A DNA stretch of 64,000 nucleotides. Origin: Hippasteria phrygiana. Lineage: Eukaryota > Echinodermata > Asteroidea > Valvatida > Goniasteridae. The DNA lies in NCBI GenBank assembly GCA_037893225.1, contig JAZGUH010000103.1:3224001-3288000 (forward strand), given 5' to 3'. The position numbers and the translations under genes were made by a program. The notes beneath the pieces are model-generated. The model was not told the DNA's origin and ran no database searches. It was given only the letters and a program-made list of their open reading frames with translations. Positions 7,000-15,271 of this stretch are shown here, piece after piece (position 1 is the first letter of the stretch; each line of letters begins with the position of its first letter).

Positions 7000-8508
7000 A
7001 ATATCGTAAGCTAGATACCCAACTCCAGCAGCGGCCATTAAACCAACGACTAAAGCCGTTTTTTCTTGTTCGTGCGAGTCTGGCGGTGGCGTAGCTGCTC
7101 GCGTAGCTACGCTCGTAGGGTGTATGATCTCAGGTAGCGGAGGTGTAGGGGTTGGTGACTCTAAATCGTCTAAATCGTCTAAATCGTCTAAATTCTGCTG
7201 GGTTACTACCTTACTCTCTTTTACGGGAGAGGGCTGGGTTGGTGGCGACGTCGCCAGGTCGTCTAAATCGTCTAAATCGTCTAAGTTCTGCTGGGTTACT
7301 GCACTACTCTCTTTTATGGGGGTTGGTGGCGTTACGACCGTAGGGAGTACGTCTGAGTTCAAGTTGATGTTTAATCCTATCGATGCGTCGGGTGTAGCTA
7401 TCTGTATATTATTATTATAACCTCGGTGAATACCGACCAAAAGCTCCATATTTGATGGCATCAAGTACAATCCAGGGCCAATCACAAAGTTTAACGAGCT
7501 TCTAGCGTACTGTAAAGAATTTTGAAATCTGGTTATAGAAGATTCCAAGTCCGTATGGCTGTTGATGATGTCTTCTACTATATTTTCAAATTGTCTTTGC
7601 GAATCTAATCCGGTACCCGCAGTTAGTATACTCGTTTTTGTTTGGGCTTGCGCACCGAGTATGGCGTACACGTACGTTCTAATGCTTTCGTTTATTTTTT
7701 CTATACCAACGTCGGTAAACGAGCTCTTCTGGAGTATAAACTTTCTAAAACCGAGTCGTACAACGTCTACGGATTGTCTGATATACGCGATCGTTATTTT
7801 ACTAAAATGTTTCGCATCGCCCGACTCTACAAATCCCATGTAGGTGGCGCCGGGGTTCATAGCTTCATAATCGTATTCCCACAATTTATTAGCCGTCACA
7901 TAGTCACCCGTACTAGGGTCATATTCAGCCGAAACCTTGTAAAGCTTAATAGGGGTATAATTTTTACCGGGTACGGGTAAAGGTATATCTGGCGAGTACT
8001 TGTTTATTTTAAACAGGTAAGAATAAGCGGTACCTAATCCTCCAGAAGTTAAGTCTACGGTCTGTTTAAAACTCAAGTTTGGATCGACATTAAAATGTCG
8101 ACAAATATCGCTATAAGCGCCTTTATCGATGCCATTGTTTAGATCGTCGAATGTATTGTCTTCTGGAACTGGGCATTTTAGAAAGTAAAGTATCTTTCTG
8201 ATCGTGAAATATACGTGAAACTTGAATAAAGCCGATATTACGGGGTTTTTATGTAGCAACGATTCTAGTCCTACGCCGCAACCCGACGTCGCGCACCAAA
8301 ATGCGAAGTTGAGTTGATTTTGATAAAACGTCATGGGGTCCGATGCGTAACGTTTGACCACTTCGTCGTGTTTTACGTCGGACATTTTATAAGCGCTAAA
8401 TATATCCGTTAAATTAGAGATAAAACTCGCGTTCGTGTTGGCGTTTACGATGATATTAGGTTGACTCAAGTGCATGTTCAACGGGGTACTCTCCGGGGCG
8501 AATTTCAT
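6988..8508 (-). CDS. Large conserved element protein with C-terminal membrane anchor, function unknown
   Basis: 506 residues. Residues 1 to about 365 are a folded region with a Cys/Gly-rich segment (FWCATSGCGVG, about 70-80), the segment SIRTYVYAILGAQAQT (about 270-285) and a beta-rich end (GPGLYLMPSNMELLVG). This pattern is familiar to me from Polinton-like elements of cnidarians, but I know of no assigned function. Residues about 390-480 are a Pro/Thr-rich linker with two copies of a block containing VTQQN followed by LDDLDDLDDL. The last 25 residues are one transmembrane helix ending in Arg-Arg. It overlaps the integrase stop by 12 bp on the opposite strand. A minor virion protein anchored in or threading a membrane is an inference. 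The start has AATAAAATG. Confidence 0.78.
   Translation of the reverse strand: MKFAPESTPLNMHLSQPNIIVNANTNASFISNLTDIFSAYKMSDVKHDEVVKRYASDPMTFYQNQLNFAFWCATSGCGVGLESLLHKNPVISALFKFHVYFTIRKILYFLKCPVPEDNTFDDLNNGIDKGAYSDICRHFNVDPNLSFKQTVDLTSGGLGTAYSYLFKINKYSPDIPLPVPGKNYTPIKLYKVSAEYDPSTGDYVTANKLWEYDYEAMNPGATYMGFVESGDAKHFSKITIAYIRQSVDVVRLGFRKFILQKSSFTDVGIEKINESIRTYVYAILGAQAQTKTSILTAGTGLDSQRQFENIVEDIINSHTDLESSITRFQNSLQYARSSLNFVIGPGLYLMPSNMELLVGIHRGYNNNIQIATPDASIGLNINLNSDVLPTVVTPPTPIKESSAVTQQNLDDLDDLDDLATSPPTQPSPVKESKVVTQQNLDDLDDLDDLESPTPTPPLPEIIHPTSVATRAATPPPDSHEQEKTALVVGLMAAAGVGYLAYDILRR
7160..7316. repeat. Internal coding repeat with LDD triplets
   Basis: Two copies of a block, 7160-7224 and 7259-7316, each contain a 9-bp repeat of type TCTAAATCG (three to four units) followed by a matching flank through TTCTGCTGGGTTACT. 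They encode the duplicated VTQQN plus LDD-repeat segment of the 506-residue protein. The two copies differ at a few bases, so the duplication is not brand new. Confidence 0.8.
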
Positions 8509-8549
8509 TTTATTTTTAATAAACCAAATATTTTAATCTTTTACATAAA
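8509..8549. promoter_or_regulatory. Divergent intergenic region, probable bidirectional promoter
   Basis: This 41-bp gap separates the 506-residue gene (leftward, AATAAAATG at its start) from the first penton-like paralog (rightward, ACATAAAATGG at its start). It is AT-rich and the only space available for the start signals of both genes. Confidence 0.5.
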
Positions 8550-9248
8550 ATGGAATCGCACGTTTTTGAAATGTTTGATAATGAACGAACGTTTAGACTG
8601 TCAAAACCTATAGATAACTCAAAGGGAGATTACAGTATGAGTTTAACCAGCGCGATAGTAACCGCGGGCTTCTACAACATGGCTAGTAATAGCGAAATTC
8701 TCTATTTTATACATCAAGTCGATCCAAGCACGGGAAGAAGAACGGGTAGTACGGATGGTAGAATTGATATTCCTGCTGGATTTTACGATATAGATTGGAT
8801 CGAAGGCCGACTAAGTAAATTAGTTTGGTTAGAAGTCTCCGTAGATAAACTTAATAAAAAAATATCTTTAAATGTAACGGAAGAAAATAACGTTCTACGC
8901 TTTGATAAAAACATTAAACAATTGTTGGGGATAACGGTTAAAAACTTAGTTTTTGGCGTAGATTATGTAGGGAATTATAATACAATGCCTGTCGATGCAA
9001 TGTTTTTACATTGCGATCAGTTATCTACGTCTAATAATTTCTATAACGGAAAGAGCACGCACTTGCTAGACGTTATACCGATAACGAAAAGAGACGATAC
9101 GCTCGTAGAGCGTGCGAGATTAACCGCTCGTAGACTCGTGGGTGATAAGATAAACCAACTTAGCTTTAGTATCAGAGACCGAGACGGCGATTTAATAAAT
9201 AATCGAGGAAAAAAGATTAGTTTTAACTTGACGATAGGTAAATTTTAA
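8550..9248 (+). CDS. Penton-like minor capsid protein candidate, copy 1
   Basis: 232 residues, beta-rich with no membrane segment. The N-terminus MESHVF is followed by NERTFRLSKPIDNS. A conserved central segment reads FLHCDQLSTSNNFYNG followed by STHLLDVIPI, and the C-terminus is LSFSIRDRDGDLINN. Size and pattern fit the single jelly-roll minor capsid (penton) family of Polinton/adintovirus-like elements, which would occupy the vertices of the particle built by the capsid protein at 4220-5497. The assignment rests on recalled resemblance and context, not on a diagnostic catalytic motif. A paralog follows 34 bp downstream in the same orientation. The start has ACATAAAATGG. Confidence 0.65.
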   Translation: MESHVFEMFDNERTFRLSKPIDNSKGDYSMSLTSAIVTAGFYNMASNSEILYFIHQVDPSTGRRTGSTDGRIDIPAGFYDIDWIEGRLSKLVWLEVSVDKLNKKISLNVTEENNVLRFDKNIKQLLGITVKNLVFGVDYVGNYNTMPVDAMFLHCDQLSTSNNFYNGKSTHLLDVIPITKRDDTLVERARLTARRLVGDKINQLSFSIRDRDGDLINNRGKKISFNLTIGKF

Positions 9249-9282
9249 AAGATTTTTTAAAGCTTTTGTAAGCTTTAATAAA

Positions 9283-10005
9283 ATGGAATCGCACGTTTTT
9301 AAAATGGATGGTAACGAACGAACGTTTAGTCTGTCAAAACCTATAGATAACTCCGAGGGAAATTACTGTATGAGTTTAAACAACGCGATATTTACCGTCG
9401 GTTTTGTTAATATAACTCAACGTATGACTATAGGATGGCAAATATATGGCGACACCGTCGCCACCCAAAACGGTGAAACGGTAATTCCGCCTGGAAATTA
9501 TACTATCGATGAGTTAATAGATGAATTTAATAAATTAAGATTGATCAGAGTTTCCGTAGACAAGATTAATAAAAATATTATTTTTAATCTCGGTGTATTA
9601 TTGACAGATAAACATGTTATTATTACGTTCGATCTATATACTCGAAAAGTGTTGGGTCTACCCTCTAGTTGGTTCCCCGTTGTTGGTAGTGAACTTGTAG
9701 GCTATTATAATATAAATTACTTGAATACAATTTTTTTACATTGCGATCAGTTATCTACGTCTAATAATTTCTATAACGGAAAGAGCACGCACTTGTTAGA
9801 CGTTATACCGATCGCATATATTGAGGCTGATTCGGATATAATAGCGACTGTCCAGAATAAAAGAAAAACTGTCATACCTCTAATTAGGAGTAAAATACCC
9901 GAACTGAGTTTTTCTTTCAGAGACTGCGATGGCGAGTTAATCGATAATAACCATAAGAAATTTATTTTTCGAGTAGATATATATCGATCGTCTTGTTCTG
10001 GCTAA
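9283..10005 (+). CDS. Penton-like minor capsid protein candidate, copy 2
   Basis: 240 residues, a tandem paralog of the gene ending at 9248. The N-terminus (MESHVF, NERTF.LSKPIDNS) and the central HCDQLSTSNNFYNG segment are the same, and the C-terminus LSFSFRDCDGELIDN is similar. The part between (about residues 40-140) has diverged strongly. An almost identical DNA patch of about 80 bp encodes the central segment in both copies. The last 44 bp overlap the 3' end of the polymerase gene on the opposite strand. Having two penton-like proteins suggests vertex variants or different partners, but that is inference. The start has TTTAATAAAATGG. Confidence 0.63.
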   Translation: MESHVFKMDGNERTFSLSKPIDNSEGNYCMSLNNAIFTVGFVNITQRMTIGWQIYGDTVATQNGETVIPPGNYTIDELIDEFNKLRLIRVSVDKINKNIIFNLGVLLTDKHVIITFDLYTRKVLGLPSSWFPVVGSELVGYYNINYLNTIFLHCDQLSTSNNFYNGKSTHLLDVIPIAYIEADSDIIATVQNKRKTVIPLIRSKIPELSFSFRDCDGELIDNNHKKFIFRVDIYRSSCSG

Positions 10006-13000
10006 AACGATAACCGTAAGCCAGAGTATCTATACCGTTAGGTAAAATATATCTCTTCGTATCTAAAGGATTTAACGATTGCTTGACTTGAGCCTCTGTG
10101 TATATCATGTGACGCTCAGTTCCAAAACGAATCATCTTATTTGAATAGCATTCGTTCGATAAAACGCATCGCTTGTACTTTTCGTAAGATAGATCGTTGT
10201 TTATAACCACTCGGTTTACGCCTTTGGCCTTCTTTAGTATATCGTGTTCCCCGTATAAAATCGAGTACATCTTCGATCTGATGCAAGTAGCTTCGCTTAT
10301 GACTTTTCCTCCGCATTCGTCTTTAAATTTACCGATAACTTTCTTGTTTGTATCGTCGTATAAAAAGTGGTCTTTCTCGTAGTTAGAAAAATCGTACAAG
10401 TCGGACTGTTTTTCTAGATCCCGATAAACGTCTTTCGTATAGATAATCAAAAGCAGCGAGTCCGTGTCTGTATACATCAATCTTACTTTATCACAATACG
10501 TCTTTTTTAATTGGTTGTAATAAAAGTCGTACATTAGAGTCTTCGAGAGGTCTAAGATACTAACGCCGCAGTAAATCGGTTTATTTAAATACGTTTTCTT
10601 TTTGTACGATTCCACGAATGAGAGACCGCATTCTTTAAACGCCGTAGTAGACTTGTAACAAGGTTTAGAAACCATCTCTTTGTATTCTTTTACTTGATCG
10701 TTTCTCAGTAGCACACCATCTATTCTATTTCTGACGTTTTCCATCGTTTTGCCAAATACAGAATTATTCATTAATTTGAAAAAGTCTTTTTCAAAATCCG
10801 ACTTTGCTTTCGTTCTGAGTTGCGTGTTTTTATCGATGTATGATTTCATCCAAGGTTTTTGTTTAAATTGTAACGCCCGATGTACTTTATTTAGTTTTAG
10901 GCCCAATGTCAAACACTGTTTCAAATTGACGTAGTGCAATACATATTTTTCTTTGCGATATAGCGTACCTGTTAATTTTTTTACCTTAGCTGTGTCTCCT
11001 ATATCACTCACCAACTCTCGTTGATACTCGGATAACCATTCTTCAGGTATGATTATATTATCGGCGGCTAAAGGATAATCGTTGTGTAGATCGTGTAGTT
11101 CGGCTGGATATTCCAGGTCAACTTCTAACATATATCCCGTTTTAGCCTTATCTTTTAACGCCATGATGCGATCGTGGGTAAATTGACTCGTACTGACCCA
11201 TTTAAATCCTCCGTAAGGTATAGCTCGACTCATGGCCCATCCGTAGAGGTTGTTAGCGTCTAGATAGAGAATATACGAATCGGGTTTATCTCGATCGTGA
11301 GATTCTAGGTACTTATTGTTGGCCTTGGCATAGCGACATGAGCCGACGCTCGATATTCCTCCTCTTTTCGCTTTTTCAAAAAATAGATGTTTATCTATAT
11401 CGGTTAATAATTCTAATTCTATTTTAGTGTGCCTCAGCAACGCGTCCCAACTTAACCCCGGTGCTGTGAAGTAGTTGGCTGGATCCAACTTGTAATTCGT
11501 TCTACACATTTGCCTAAAATTCTGGAATACGCCGGCTAGTAATAGAGTATCCGCGGTTACGTACAAGTCGTGGTATTCGCCCATGTTTTTTATATTAAAG
11601 GTCCGCCATACTCGGTGCGCGCGCGAGTAGTCTTCGTCCGTTATATGTTTGTCCTTTAGAGCGCTAAAAAAATGGTGTTTAGCCGGCAGACTAGTTTCGC
11701 TAAATCGTTCAAAGCTGTCCATGTACTCGTACGGATATACACCCTTTTGTAATAAGAGGTCCGCGTTTTCTTCGCCATAACGTTTCAGGAGTAGCCTAAA
11801 AGCGTCTCTCGGGCAAGACGTTACCAATTTGTCGAGACCGCTAGACATAAAATGAAACGAGTCGATAAATCTATATTGACCGATCGAAAATGAAATGTAT
11901 TTTTCTGAATTTTTGGGTATACACCAGATATCTCGTTGGTACTTAGAAATACCCTGCATGATCAAGTGCGCGTCATAGTTTTCTAAGTTGTGAAAGATGA
12001 CCGGTATTTTCGTTTCGTTGGGTTTTACTCGTAATTTAAGATTACAGTAAGCGTGCGCGGCTCCTCTGTACTTACCGGTAGTGTGGCAATGATCTCTGAC
12101 TTTTCGAAATTTGTTAATTTTCTTTTGGCAAAACGTACATGTTTTCTCGACGTATCCCTTTTCGTTTTCGTACGTGTATTCTTCAAGTTCTTCTTTACTT
12201 TTGGGTTCTACGGGTTCGCAGCACAGGCAATTACACGAGTAATTTGGATAAATCGCTCTCTCGCAAATCCAGCACTCGTTAGAGTTTAGGTGAATTTTTT
12301 CTTCAGTAAGCGTATATATTATCGGTTTAATGCGAGCTAGTAATTCATTAATCTTAGGTTCGAGTTCTTGCAACGAGGTTATAAAATTGTCTATAGCGCG
12401 TTCACCTCTATAAGTCTTTCGCTTGATCCGCTTGCCATCGCATCTTACTACAACGTAAGAATAACCGCAGGCTTTGTGCGTTGCGATTTTACCCTCTGGT
12501 GCTTCTGTAGCTACACTCGCAGAGGGTACCAAGATAGATTCAAAATCCGCGTATATGACGTAGGGTGCATCTTGTAAATTCTTAAAGTTTTTAAACTTGA
12601 GAATGCTTTTGTCCAAGTATTTATTCGCATTTTCATGCGGCATTTTAACGGTAGATAAAGCAGAGTCTATTCCTTCGCAATCTTCTACGTGTCTGTCCAG
12701 CTTCTCTTTCGAACAAAAATGCGTTAAACATCTCAAGCAAAACAGTTTGCGATGCTGACTATTGGTAACGCAAGATAAGAATCTAGACAAGTCATTTATC
12801 CAACAATAATGACCGTCATATAATAGCAAACTGATAGTTTCTACATCGTATGGTCTTTTAGATAAATATAGCGGATATATCAAGCCCCTTTTATCTTGCG
12901 GATAGGTTTTATTTTTGCAGTCTGCGTCGTATCCCAACACGTTTATACTTGTATCGTTTTGTCTTTCTATTCTCGCTATCTGATTTATGGGTGTGGGGAA

Positions 13001-13945
13001 GTCTATGTTGGTGAAGTTTAATCCATCATCAGTTTTATAATTAGAAGCTCTGTTTTTTTGCCAAGTATACAGCGGGTTGGTTTCTATTTGGTTTTTAACT
13101 TTATCGGTATATATACCTAGGGCGGCTCTTAAACACCATCTTATACACTCTTGATCTTCGTTTTTGATGTTGACGGTTGCGTGTTTGTTAGTTATATACT
13201 CGGGTAGTTTTACGTAAGAAGCGCCTACCAGAGGGTTCACTCTGTTTATGTTTATGTAAAACGCGACTATTTTATCTATAGTCCAACCACTTCCTTCATT
13301 CGTATATTTATCTATCTGAGATAATATCGTTTCGTATTGCTGCCTGATAGCTACAGCTATCTCGCTCTTGTTTAAGACTCGATTTTGATAACTAAAATGA
13401 GTAGCGGTTGATTTTGTAGTCTCAACGCCCGATTTTTTTACATACTTTATTTTCATGGCGATCTGTAGTTTCATCGTTTTTATTTCTCTTAATTCAGCGA
13501 CGATTTTGTTTTTTATCATCGACGTATGGGTGTTGTAAAATTGCTCCGGATCGTCGGTAAACAGAATCGGAATCAGTTCCAAATTTCGATAACTGTTTTC
13601 AAATCTTCTAGTCTCTCGAAAGTCTGCTTCTCGAAAAGTATTTTTCTCCTTAAATCTTAGTATAGCATCGATGTAATCTTTTTTTATCGCTCGACCATTT
13701 CTACCCGTTGATACGACTCGTAAATTTTTATCGCGCGCGAGTCGCTCTAACGAAGCTTTAGATCGTATTCTAAAATTTTTAAATTTTTCTTCTTCTCTTT
13801 TTATAGCTAGAATATAATCTCGCCTGATATACGTATTACGGCGTCCTGTTGGTGTTCCTAAAGATAATTTATACTTATCGACATATCTTTTTAAAGATTT
13901 TTTGTTCCATCTATTGTACTCTCGAATCGTGGGTTGTGTTTCCAT
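9962..13945 (-). CDS. polB: Protein-primed family B DNA polymerase (Polinton/adintovirus type)
   Basis: 1,327 residues, intact. Exonuclease motifs: DFE at 467-469, NLENYDAHL with Asp658, and YVTADT with Asp799. Polymerase motifs: A, LDANNLYGWAM with Asp896; B, KLMNNSVFGK at 1057-1066; C, YTDTDS with Asp1160 and Asp1162. The N-terminus has two SAP-like helical repeats (about 8-50 and 58-98). A C2HC zinc finger uses Cys403, Cys406, His419 and Cys423. A Cys-rich insert at about 558-640, with CxxC at 603-606, DHCH at 618-621 and AYCNL near 634, resembles the endonuclease VII/HNH fold between Exo I and Exo II. Family role: replication of the linear element from a terminal protein primer. The 5' end faces the right end of the element. 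TATAAAAGATGG is at the start. The 3' end overlaps the second penton-like gene by 44 bp. Confidence 0.93.
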   Translation of the reverse strand: METQPTIREYNRWNKKSLKRYVDKYKLSLGTPTGRRNTYIRRDYILAIKREEEKFKNFRIRSKASLERLARDKNLRVVSTGRNGRAIKKDYIDAILRFKEKNTFREADFRETRRFENSYRNLELIPILFTDDPEQFYNTHTSMIKNKIVAELREIKTMKLQIAMKIKYVKKSGVETTKSTATHFSYQNRVLNKSEIAVAIRQQYETILSQIDKYTNEGSGWTIDKIVAFYININRVNPLVGASYVKLPEYITNKHATVNIKNEDQECIRWCLRAALGIYTDKVKNQIETNPLYTWQKNRASNYKTDDGLNFTNIDFPTPINQIARIERQNDTSINVLGYDADCKNKTYPQDKRGLIYPLYLSKRPYDVETISLLLYDGHYCWINDLSRFLSCVTNSQHRKLFCLRCLTHFCSKEKLDRHVEDCEGIDSALSTVKMPHENANKYLDKSILKFKNFKNLQDAPYVIYADFESILVPSASVATEAPEGKIATHKACGYSYVVVRCDGKRIKRKTYRGERAIDNFITSLQELEPKINELLARIKPIIYTLTEEKIHLNSNECWICERAIYPNYSCNCLCCEPVEPKSKEELEEYTYENEKGYVEKTCTFCQKKINKFRKVRDHCHTTGKYRGAAHAYCNLKLRVKPNETKIPVIFHNLENYDAHLIMQGISKYQRDIWCIPKNSEKYISFSIGQYRFIDSFHFMSSGLDKLVTSCPRDAFRLLLKRYGEENADLLLQKGVYPYEYMDSFERFSETSLPAKHHFFSALKDKHITDEDYSRAHRVWRTFNIKNMGEYHDLYVTADTLLLAGVFQNFRQMCRTNYKLDPANYFTAPGLSWDALLRHTKIELELLTDIDKHLFFEKAKRGGISSVGSCRYAKANNKYLESHDRDKPDSYILYLDANNLYGWAMSRAIPYGGFKWVSTSQFTHDRIMALKDKAKTGYMLEVDLEYPAELHDLHNDYPLAADNIIIPEEWLSEYQRELVSDIGDTAKVKKLTGTLYRKEKYVLHYVNLKQCLTLGLKLNKVHRALQFKQKPWMKSYIDKNTQLRTKAKSDFEKDFFKLMNNSVFGKTMENVRNRIDGVLLRNDQVKEYKEMVSKPCYKSTTAFKECGLSFVESYKKKTYLNKPIYCGVSILDLSKTLMYDFYYNQLKKTYCDKVRLMYTDTDSLLLIIYTKDVYRDLEKQSDLYDFSNYEKDHFLYDDTNKKVIGKFKDECGGKVISEATCIRSKMYSILYGEHDILKKAKGVNRVVINNDLSYEKYKRCVLSNECYSNKMIRFGTERHMIYTEAQVKQSLNPLDTKRYILPNGIDTLAYGYRFSQNKTIDIYLLEK

Positions 13946-14340
13946 CTTTTATAATGGCAATATAATATTTTTTTTTTAAATAAAAATTTATTTAATTTTT
14001 TTGGCTTGCAACAAATCATTTTTTTTGCCTTGTTTCGCCGGGCGCCCTGGAGATTTAGTATCTCTGTAGACTATGGAAAACAGTGTTTATTTTCTTGATT
14101 TTGTGCTAATTTTGGTGTATAGGTACCCAGCAAAATTTTGGGCGATTTTTGGGCGATTTTTAGACTATTTGTTTTTTAAAAAATTTGATGTATGTACCCA
14201 CAGCAAAATTGGAGAAGAAGGTGAAAAATCGGGTTTTGTCGCTGAATCGGCATCTTCTATACTACTGGTCGCTATTTGACTTGGGTAAACCTTTGGCATT
14301 ATTTAAAGGTTTTACCCAAATCAGCGGCCTCCTATTGTGT
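13946..14340. other. AT-rich right flank of the element, end not located
   Basis: Immediately upstream of the polymerase are homopolymer A and T tracts (13966-14030) that probably include its promoter. Further on are two copies of GGGCGATTTTT (14139-14161), two similar ACCCA(CA)GCAAAATT strings (near 14124 and 14196), and an imperfect hairpin with arms TTGGGTAAACCTTT (14281-14294) and AAAGGTTTTACCCAA (14305-14319). The right terminus of the element should lie here, but with the left end outside the window I cannot match a terminal inverted repeat or target duplication. I see no gene. Confidence 0.45.
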
Positions 14341-14940
14341 ACGAATTGTAATTGACAAACTAATATTACCACACCACCAGACACCCTTTACTAAATTGCA
14401 AAATTGAATAGTAATGACCTGGTCAGTTTGTGGTGACTTTGGCGGTTTTATGGAGTCCTCTAAAGTGGCGCACTAAGGCGTTTCCCCTAATTTCGTCAGA
14501 TAGTTTTAACAAACTTCTTGTTTGGTCAAACTCATCCAGTTGAATATTGGTACTATTACCTTAATAAAACTTGCTTCGTGAATCATGTAACTTTTTAATT
14601 TCTTGATATTGTTTTTATAAGTCAATAATATGGTGCCGGCGGTTGTCTGACGTGGCGGCCTTAAATAAACTTCAATCAATTTTAAATTTTAGAGTTGACC
14701 AACTATGATTAATCATTACCTCCGTTCATATACCCAACTTCGTGTCCTATTTGAAATTGTTCACCGCGCATTTAAAATTATAAATCGGATAATCGAGCCG
14801 ATGTAACATTTTCCTCATGATTTTGAAACGGGTCAGTTTCTGTGCAATTTTGGGTAAACTATTACTCAGACAAGGCGCACAAGAAGAAAACTCAAAAGTC
14901 CACTACGTTTATAGACCATAGAGAGCAAACAACAAGGGCC
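14341..14940. other. Intergenic region, nothing recognised
   Basis: This AT-leaning sequence has only short open frames without family resemblance or start context. I see no RNA gene, repeat or transposon terminus that I can support. It is probably host flanking DNA beyond the element. Confidence 0.4.
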
Positions 14941-14964
14941 AGGCCCGTAGCCAGACTTGGAAGT

Positions 14965-14989
14965 GGGGGGGGGGGGGGGGGGGGGGGGG
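14965..14989. repeat. Poly-G tract (25 G)
   Basis: An uninterrupted run of 25 G follows the string GGCCCGTAGCCAGACTTGGAAG. That string resembles dispersed repeats I recall from marine invertebrate genomes, possibly a transposon end, but I cannot confirm this. The run length is likely to be imprecise in any assembly. Confidence 0.9.
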
Positions 14990-15205
14990 TCTTTTCAAGT
15001 GAAAGTGGATGTGTTTCAGATTTGTTTTCAAAATGTTTTCGGCCCCGCAAGATAATTTAGAAAAGCGGTGGTGGGGTGTGTGTGGCTAGAAATCTCTTTT
15101 GGCTCCCCTTACGCCTGTATTGTACTAATAGGCCACATTATATCGCCGCTGTCAATGTATGCGACGATAACAAAAATGTCAAGCGGACCATACAGCAAAA
15201 AGAGA

Positions 15206-15271
15206 GGGGGGGGGGGGGGTGATCGTCCGACCCCTCTGCCCCCCCCCCCCCCCCCCCCCCCCCACCCCCCC
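15206..15271. repeat. Paired G and C homopolymer runs
   Basis: Fourteen G (15206-15219) are followed 19 bp later by 25 C (15239-15263), one A and seven C (15265-15271). The G and C runs are complementary and could pair as a hairpin or form G-quadruplex-type structure. They are in inverted orientation to the G tract at 14965-14989, 250 bp away. Confidence 0.9.

Noticed and set aside
7124..7420. Forward ORFs with Ser-Lys or Leu-Asn-Arg repeats
   Set aside because: They are antisense readings of the 9-bp LDD repeat in the 506-residue gene.
1..13945. Adenovirus-type maturation protease gene
   Set aside because: I looked for the Gly-x-His-Trp and downstream Cys pattern in the element's proteins and did not find it. 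It may lie left of base 1; I make no claim that it is missing from the element.
14073..14279. Short forward ORF of 68 codons just beyond the polymerase
   Set aside because: It has no family resemblance and no start motif, and it includes the GGGCGATTTTT direct repeat.
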